Assembly: GCA_026874595.1 (NCBI GenBank)
Contig: CM049314.1
Coordinates: forward strand, 77,673,300-77,737,299
Reading direction: 5' to 3'
DNA length: 64,000 bases
Source: Sipunculus nudus
Lineage: Eukaryota > Annelida > Sipuncula > Golfingiida > Sipunculidae
Positions 58,894 through 64,000 of this stretch are shown piece after piece; position 1 is the stretch's first letter; each line of letters starts with the position of its first letter. The notes below the pieces were generated by a model. The model made no database searches and had not been told where the DNA came from. It saw nothing but the letters and a program-made list of their open reading frames with translations. A program made the translations under genes and the position numbers.

Positions 58894-59562
58894 TCAGACG
58901 TGCTTCACTGAGTCTTTCGAAGAGGTCGCGAAGAATTTGCAGATGTTTCTCCCAGGTGTCGCTGTACACGATAAGTCATCAATATATGCGTCGCAGCCCT
59001 GAATGTCCTTGACAACCATATGGATGAGGCGCTGGAACGTGGCTGGCGAGTTCTTCATGCCAAACGGCATAACTTTATACTTGTACAGTCCTTGCGGCGT
59101 CACAAATGCGGACACTTCTTTCGCTCGTTCTGTCAGCGGAACTTGCCGGAATCCTTTTAGCAAGTCAAACCTTGAGACATATCTGGAGCTACCGACTATA
59201 TCAATACAATCGATCCTCGGAATCGGGAACGTGTCAGTCTAGGTGACAGAGTTCAGTTTATCTGTGCACATACGGTAACTTCCATCAGGTTTTGGCACAA
59301 GAATAGATGGTGAAGTCCAGTTACTGTTACTAGGTTCAATAAAATCATTGTCCAGCAAATATTGAATCTCATCCTGTAGATACTTCTGCTTTTCTGGGTT
59401 CAGTCTATATGGATGTTGCTTGACTGTGCTTGCCTCGCCAACATCGACGTCAAGGCACAATATGATAGTTCGCTCTGGAATTTCACTAAACAATTGCTCA
59501 TGATTCAGCAGCAGGTTGAGGACTTGTTTTTTGTTGTGCGGTGTGGTGTGACAGTTTGGCAT
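58894..59562 (-). pseudogene. Pol: reverse transcriptase of the Gmr1-like element
   Basis: Ty3-type RT. The N-terminal part has PYRLNPEKQ, FIEPSNSNWTSP and LVPKPDGSYRMCTD. An in-frame TAG at 59236-59238 interrupts it; the same frame continues with FDLLKGFRQVPL, VMPFGMKNSPATFQ and the catalytic AYIDDL. After YIDD the frame shifts near 58970. Intact catalytic motifs with few lesions suggest moderate age. The RT follows the integrase C-terminal module directly, consistent with one Pol polyprotein. Confidence 0.88.
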
Positions 59563-60730
59563 CCAGTCTGTTAAGCACGTCTGAGATTTTTAATGGTACT
59601 GTACCACATTGAATGTCTACATCACACTTACAATCAGTATCTACTTTTACTGAGTCAGGGTCAGTTTTTACACAATTAACAGCTGTAACATTTTGAACGA
59701 CATCTGATGTGCTATTTCTGTCATAATATGGTTTCAACGTGTTAACATGGCACAGTTGTTTCTTCTTACGCCTATCTGGTGTCAAAAGTATGTAATTTAA
59801 ATCAGTGACATTCTTTTCAACAATGTCAGGTCCAAAATACCAAGCTTGCAGAGGTCTGCCAGGGATGGGAAGTAAGGCAAGGACCTTTTCACCAAGCTCA
59901 AACGTCCTACTTACAGTATGCTTGTCATACTTTGTTTACATTTTACTTTGTGCACATTCAGATTTGACTATGCAATCTCACAAGCATTGGGTAGTTTAGT
60001 GCGAAAGTCTGAGACATACTGCAGAGACTGCATAACTAGGGGAATCATGGTTTTCACACAAGAGTATTTCTTTAAGTAGTTTCAATGGACCGCGAACTGA
60101 GTGTTCAAAAACCAGTTCAAAGGGACTGAAACCCAAGGACTCTTGAAAGGATTCTCGGATAGCAAACAGCAATAGGTCCTAATCATGTTTTTTGTCCTAA
60201 TCATGTCTGGTGAAAACGCTCGAGGGCGCCCAGACTTTCAGGATGCCATGGCGAAGAGCTGTCCTGTTTTATACCTAGCTCAAGCATAAGTTGCTGGAAT
60301 AAGCCAGACATAAAATTAGACCCTTGGTCAGACTGGACGGATTTTGGTAATCCAAAAGTTGTAAAAAAAACTGGGTCAGAGCTTTGACAACACGTTTGGC
60401 ATTAATTTTGCGCAATGGTATTGCCTCAGGGAACCTGGTAGATGCGCACATAATTGTCAGCAAGTATTCATGTCCAGATTTTGTTTTGGGCAATGGTCCA
60501 CCAAAGTCAACAATAATCCTACTAAAAGGATCCTCGAAAGCAGGAATAGGCCTAAGTGGGACCTTAGGAGGATTCTGATCAGGCTTGCCTACCATCTGGC
60601 ATGTATTGCATGATTTACAATATTGTACAACATCTTTCGTAAGGTTAGGCAAAGATAAGTGTTTACTTACTTTCTGATAAGTTTTATTTATACCTAAATG
60701 GCCAGATAAAGGAGCTAGGGAAACAAACAT
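59498..60730 (-). pseudogene. Pol: integrase of the Gmr1-like element (upstream of RT)
   Basis: The N-terminal zinc-binding module is visible as SGHLGINKTYQKVSKH with YCKSCNTCQ (HHCC). The catalytic core starts with Asp in RIIVDFGGPLP. A frameshift at an A/T homopolymer near 60361-60369 moves the rest to another frame, where a second Asp (SDQGSNF) and the Glu (LGALERFHQ) of the DDE triad can still be read. The C-terminal part shows TPDRRKKKQLCHVNTLKPYY, the GPY/F-type module, followed by an acidic linker into RT. The full triad is present but the frame is broken. Confidence 0.85.
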
Positions 60731-60856
60731 GAAATATCAGGGTCCTCATGCTGTTCCGTGATTATTTCTGACCTTGAGAATGCTGCTTTCTGTACGGGCG
60801 AGTAGTTAGACGAGTCACTAGTGACTCCAAGAGTGTTATTATCTGGACCATTATCC

Positions 60857-61123
60857 TCATGTGTGTTTTTTCTTGGCCATAGATCTAGTTACAGCACATG
60901 AAGTATACAAACCAGGAATTTCCTGACTTTCCGGATCAGTGTCCTTTTCTATCACTATTGGTACAGGCTGTACTTTGTCACTTGCAACATCATTGCCTAA
61001 TAGCAGCTGGATTCTCTTAAAGGGTAAAGTAGTTCTTATGCCAATAGTAATATTCCCAGAAATCAAATCTGACTTGTATACTCTGAAGCGGAACCTCAGC
61101 TTCATCAAACAAAGAACTGACAT
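60857..61123 (-). pseudogene. Protease-to-integrase linker, protease remnant
   Basis: IQLLLGNDVASDKVQPVPIV resembles the LLGNDLA block found after the aspartic-protease domain of Ty3/gypsy elements with this gene order. The catalytic D(S/T)G was not found in any frame nearby, so the protease core is missing, diverged or replaced by the repeat-bearing segment upstream. Confidence 0.55.
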
Positions 61124-61131
61124 TGACGATG

Positions 61132-61425
61132 TCAGCCATAAACTTTTTCAGAGTCATTTAAGGAATCTACATCCTTTTCATCATCAAACTCCTCATGGGA
61201 GTCAACAGAGGAATTTTCCATAGCAGAAACAAACTTCTGTTTGTCATAAGAGGACCTGGCCTCATTGTAAATACTCTCGCAAGAGTCATAACAGGACTTA
61301 GCCTTATTTAGAAAATACTCCTCGCAGGAGTCTTGAAAGGACCTAGCCTTATTAAATTCCTCGCAGGAATCAACTGAGGTTTTTACCCCACAAGCTAGGG
61401 ATTCTTCTTTGGATTCAGACGGCAC
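61132..61425 (-). pseudogene. Acidic, internally repeated segment between Gag and Pol
   Basis: A 97-codon frame with a recurring pattern: CEEFNKARSFQDS, CEEYFLNKAKSCYDS, CESIYNEARSSYD, then an Asp/Glu-rich stretch. At DNA level, CTCGCAGGAGTC or CTCGCAAGAGTC recurs at about 55-60-bp spacing (61275-61370). The frame overlaps the end of the Gag frame by 31 bases. I know of no counterpart in other Gmr1-like elements. Confidence 0.5.
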
Positions 61426-62631
61426 TTTGGCCTCCGTAGCATCAAACTCATTATTAGAGTCAATAAAGGAGTTACATGAAAAGAGCCTGGCTCTTTTACT
61501 ATGCTATGCATGGACTTTGAAACGATACCAGAAGGTTTGCTATTTGGTTTATTTGAAAGTTTGCAGCAGTCAGATATTAGATGACCTTCCTTCTTGCAGT
61601 ACGTACAGATTTTCTTTGAAAATGACTGGTCTTTGTTGGACTTAGACAAAGTGGGCGTGGACTGAGGTGTAGCAATGGACTTTGTTAAACTATCAAGACT
61701 ACTAGTACTGGGTGACTGCGCTTTAAACTTCTTTTGGCCATACTGTTTTACATTCTTATTTGTGAATGACTGGTTTGATTTGCTAGTAAAGGACATTTTG
61801 TGTGTCAATGAATAATCATCAGCTAATTTAGTAGCAATGTTAAGTGTTTCAGGACTGTTCTCATCAAGAAAAGTTTTAACATCTGCGTTAATGCAGCCCT
61901 TAAATTCTTCAAACAAAATCAACTGGCGCAAACTGTCATAATCTTTCATTACAATTTTAGAACTACACCAGCGATCAAACAATTGCTCTTTTGTCCTAGC
62001 AAATTCGACGTAGTTCTGTTCTGTGCGCTTTTCCCAATTTGTGAATTTCTGGTGGTAAGCCTCCGGAACTAACTCATAACTTTTAGGATTAACCGTTTTA
62101 ACAGGTCATAGTCAACAGCAGCTTCTACTGAAAGCTCTGTTTAAATTTCTCTGGCCTTGCCAGTCAATAAACTTTGTAACAGCATAATTCAATATCTTAG
62201 GCCATTTTAAATTTTCAGCTACCTTCTCAAAGTGTAAGAAATATTTATCAACCTCTTTTTTTAAAAAAGTGGGACAAGTCTAATGTGCCTAGTAACACCA
62301 AAACTGCGAGTTGGGGCGGCACGTTGACTATGTTCTAGTTTAAATCTTTCTAATTCCAGCAAAGACTAGCTCATGTTGCATTTCTAACTTTTTTTTATAT
62401 TTCCAACTGCATAGCAAGGCTGTACTTTTTTGTTTCCACTTCACTCTCTTCAATTAAATCTTTGCTAACTAGATCCTGCATGGTATTAGCAATGATATGA
62501 GGCTTTCTCAAAGCTTTTTTCACACTTAGCCCTAAGTTTTGTCCCAAACGCAACATCTGTCCCTTTGTCAACAGTTCAAGTTGATCAGGGTCTGGATTGT
62601 CAACAAATGTCTCAGATTTGAAATCTGCCAT
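61395..62631 (-). pseudogene. Gag with SCAN-like capsid region and CCHC knuckle
   Basis: Starts with MADFKSETFV at 62631, about 145 bp after the primer site, the likely Gag start. The frame is broken in the middle (61983-62394), where sequence for ELVPEAYHQKF and YVEFARTKEQLF can still be read. It resumes with FDRWC, LRQLILFEEFKGCINADVKT and LADDYSLTHK: the run of elements resembles the SCAN / Gmr1 capsid C-terminal domain. A Ser/Lys-rich tether leads to a canonical zinc knuckle, CTYCKKEGHLISDC (residues 126-139 of the downstream frame; C-x2-C-x4-H-x4-C). It would form particles and bind RNA. Confidence 0.8.
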
Positions 62632-62774
62632 GTTAAGATGTTAAAACAATAACAAAAACCACTGAGATAAATCCTGTAAACAATGTACTGTAAACAACAT
62701 GTAATCATGTAAGCAATGTATGATAAAAAAATGTGTCCAGGTCAAGGCCTAATAAATTTTCAAAACTGTAAAGC

Positions 62775-62792
62775 ATCCCGGACGAGCCCCCA
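62775..62792 (-). other. Primer-binding site, tRNA-Pro
   Basis: TGGGGGCTCGTCCGGGAT on the minus strand, 6 nt inside the 5' LTR. It is an exact 18-nt complement of the tRNA-Pro 3' end including CCA, as known from animal tRNA-Pro sequences. Confidence 0.9.
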
Positions 62793-62798
62793 ATTTTA

Positions 62799-63641
62799 AG
62801 TCACGGTACCTAATATCAACAGATCACGTATGGGTGATGAACATAAATTTTGTCAAGGAGATAAAAAATCAGATTCTGTAACACTAGGCAGCGTGAAATG
62901 TCTAGGGGAATGAATAAGAAGTCAGTGGCTTTTTGTTAACAAATAACCATAATTTATTCTTAAAACAACCCTAACATTACAATACACTAAATCAATACAA
63001 TTACACAGTATAACAGCAGTATAACAACAAAACAATACAATCACACAGTAAAATAAACAAAAAGCACAGTACCTGGTTACCACCACTGTCATAGCGATAA
63101 GTCCTTTAAAATGTATAAACCTGGCGAACAGTTCACACGAATTCTCTCGGAGAATAACAGTCCAATGTAAAGCTCTTGTAACAATCCAGAAAGTCAACTT
63201 GAGGCAGGCAGCATTAAATTGTATAGAGTTAGTAATAGTAGAATCCCTGAAATTACTGGGTAATCGGATAGGTCCCACAAACTGACATACATACGACTGT
63301 GTCCTTTGAAATATTCTCTCACCTCTCTCTCTCGGCTCTAAACACAGCCCCCTATTTATAACTTCTCACCTCCAGCCGAGAATTTTCCATTCTCGAACAT
63401 TCTAAAGAATCTAACACAGTCCAAGTTCAAAGAACATTCCAGAAGAACGAATGCCGTGTCTCAACATCATAGGGTTCACACGTGAGCTCGCCCCGGCTTG
63501 CCAAGCGAGAAAGCCCCAAGCTAGCATGACAAAGAGAGTTCAACCAGTACGGATTAAACCGATAGTGCAACACGCGGCCAGACACGGGCGCTACAACACG
63601 AGTTACGCCCGTGTCACACAATAAAAAGGGCACCTGTTACA
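62799..63641 (-). repeat. 5' LTR of the Gmr1-like element
   Basis: 843 bp. Ends CCTGTTACA on the plus strand; the internal border has decayed to AGTCACGG from TGTAACGG. It carries a TATA-like box (63351-63362) and a polyadenylation signal (62953-62958). It differs from the 3' LTR by substitutions and by large blocks, especially 63470-63540, which has no equivalent in the other. Confidence 0.85.
63351..63362 (-). promoter_or_regulatory. LTR TATA-like box
   Basis: GTTATAAATAGG on the minus strand, identical to 57877-57888 in the other LTR. Confidence 0.55.
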
Positions 63642-63706
63642 ACTTGCAAAAACGTGGGCAAAATTAGGGGATCTGTACGTGTTGAGTACCGCCTCAGTAG
63701 GGATTT

Positions 63707-64000
63707 AGGCCTAAGTGGGACCTTAGGAGGATTCTGATCAGGCTTGCCTACCATCTGGCATGTATTGCATGATTTACAATATTGTACAACATCTTTCGTA
63801 AGGTTAGGCAAAGATAAGTGTTTACTTACTTTCTGATAAGTTTTATTTATACCTAAATGGCCAGATAAAGGAGCTAGGGAAACAAACATGAAATATCAGG
63901 GTCCTCATGCTGTTCCGTGATTATTTCTGACCTTGATAATGCTGCTTTCTGTACGGGCGAGTAGTTAGACGAGTCACTAGTGACTCCAAGAGTGTTATTA
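63707..64000 (-). mobile_element. Truncated second copy of the Gmr1-like element (integrase start)
   Basis: 63709-64000 repeats 60551-60842 with one visible difference (CTTGATAAT versus CTTGAGAAT) over about 290 bases. It contains the integrase zinc-binding module and breaks off at residues PPKVPLRP. The 65 bp between it and the 5' LTR are unrelated. The copy continues beyond the window's right edge. Confidence 0.9.

Larger units (their letters stand above)
57324..63641 (-). mobile_element. Gmr1-like Ty3/gypsy LTR retrotransposon, full length, defective
   Basis: About 6.3 kb, read on the minus strand: 5' LTR, tRNA-Pro primer site, Gag with SCAN-like region and CCHC knuckle, protease remnant, integrase, reverse transcriptase, RNase H, polypurine tract, 3' LTR. 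ACTT flanks both ends (57320-57323 and 63642-63645), compatible with a 4-bp target duplication. RT and RNase H are of Ty3/gypsy type, yet integrase precedes RT as in Ty1/copia. That order is known for the Gmr1-like group, whose Gag is also the recognised source of the vertebrate SCAN domain. Several frameshifts and an in-frame TAG break Gag and Pol, so this copy cannot make full proteins. Confidence 0.88.

Overview
The window is AT-rich, gene-poor eukaryotic DNA. Long (TA)n, (ATT)n, (TC)n and poly-A/G/C tracts, three large minisatellites, SINE-, LINE-, MITE- and LTR-type elements, and the absence of long open frames or operon layout rule out a prokaryote or phage. The repeat style (arrays of about 139 bp carrying AACCGTTTGACC, palindromic GGTTC..GAACC repeats, a Gmr1-like LTR element) fits an aquatic invertebrate, most likely a mollusc. 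That placement is inference. I recognise no conserved host protein-coding gene. Every clear coding signal belongs to a mobile element.

Layout. 1-13 kb: mostly unique AT-rich DNA, possibly regulatory or intronic, with a palindrome-rich repeat (1.45 kb), a GA tract (3.1 kb), a TATA/ORF/splice-donor candidate (3.7 kb) and possible conserved non-coding blocks (5.1 and 8.5 kb). 13.0-13.4 kb: a 433-bp miniature LTR retrotransposon (TRIM) with 156-bp LTRs, a tRNA-Pro primer site and a 4-bp target duplication. 14.4-16.3 kb: the 3' end of a LINE. 18.3-19.0 kb: tandem repeats. 19.8-24.4 kb: mostly unique sequence plus dispersed repeats. 25.0-26.4 kb: a 68-bp minisatellite. 28.1 kb: a SINE. 28.6-30.7 kb: a purine-rich 123-bp array. 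34.5-35.4 kb: a hAT-like MITE and a tRNA-derived SINE. 40.8-45.1 kb: two decayed LINEs, followed by a 139-bp-period array. 46.2-47.9 kb: a 44/45-bp minisatellite with higher-order structure. 50-54 kb: a MITE cluster that includes one copy with a perfect 8-bp target duplication and an inverted pair of 0.7-kb elements.

55.2-64.0 kb: remains of one LTR-retrotransposon family. They comprise a solo LTR (+), a full-length element with both LTRs (57324-63641, minus) and a truncated second copy at the window edge. In the full element integrase lies upstream of reverse transcriptase, Gag carries a SCAN-like region and a CCHC knuckle, and the primer site matches tRNA-Pro over 18 nt. Together these point to the Gmr1-like branch of Ty3/gypsy. 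Its LTRs differ from each other, whereas its integrase start matches the neighbouring fragment almost exactly, so the locus looks rearranged or recombined.

The most interesting items are the TRIM at 13.0 kb and the Gmr1-like element at 57-64 kb. They share primer tRNA, target-duplication length and TGT(A/T)AC-type LTR ends, and may be a parasite/helper pair (inference). An unnamed dispersed repeat of at least 260 bp (11.9, 19.9 and 26.7 kb) also stands out. All alignments were done by eye.
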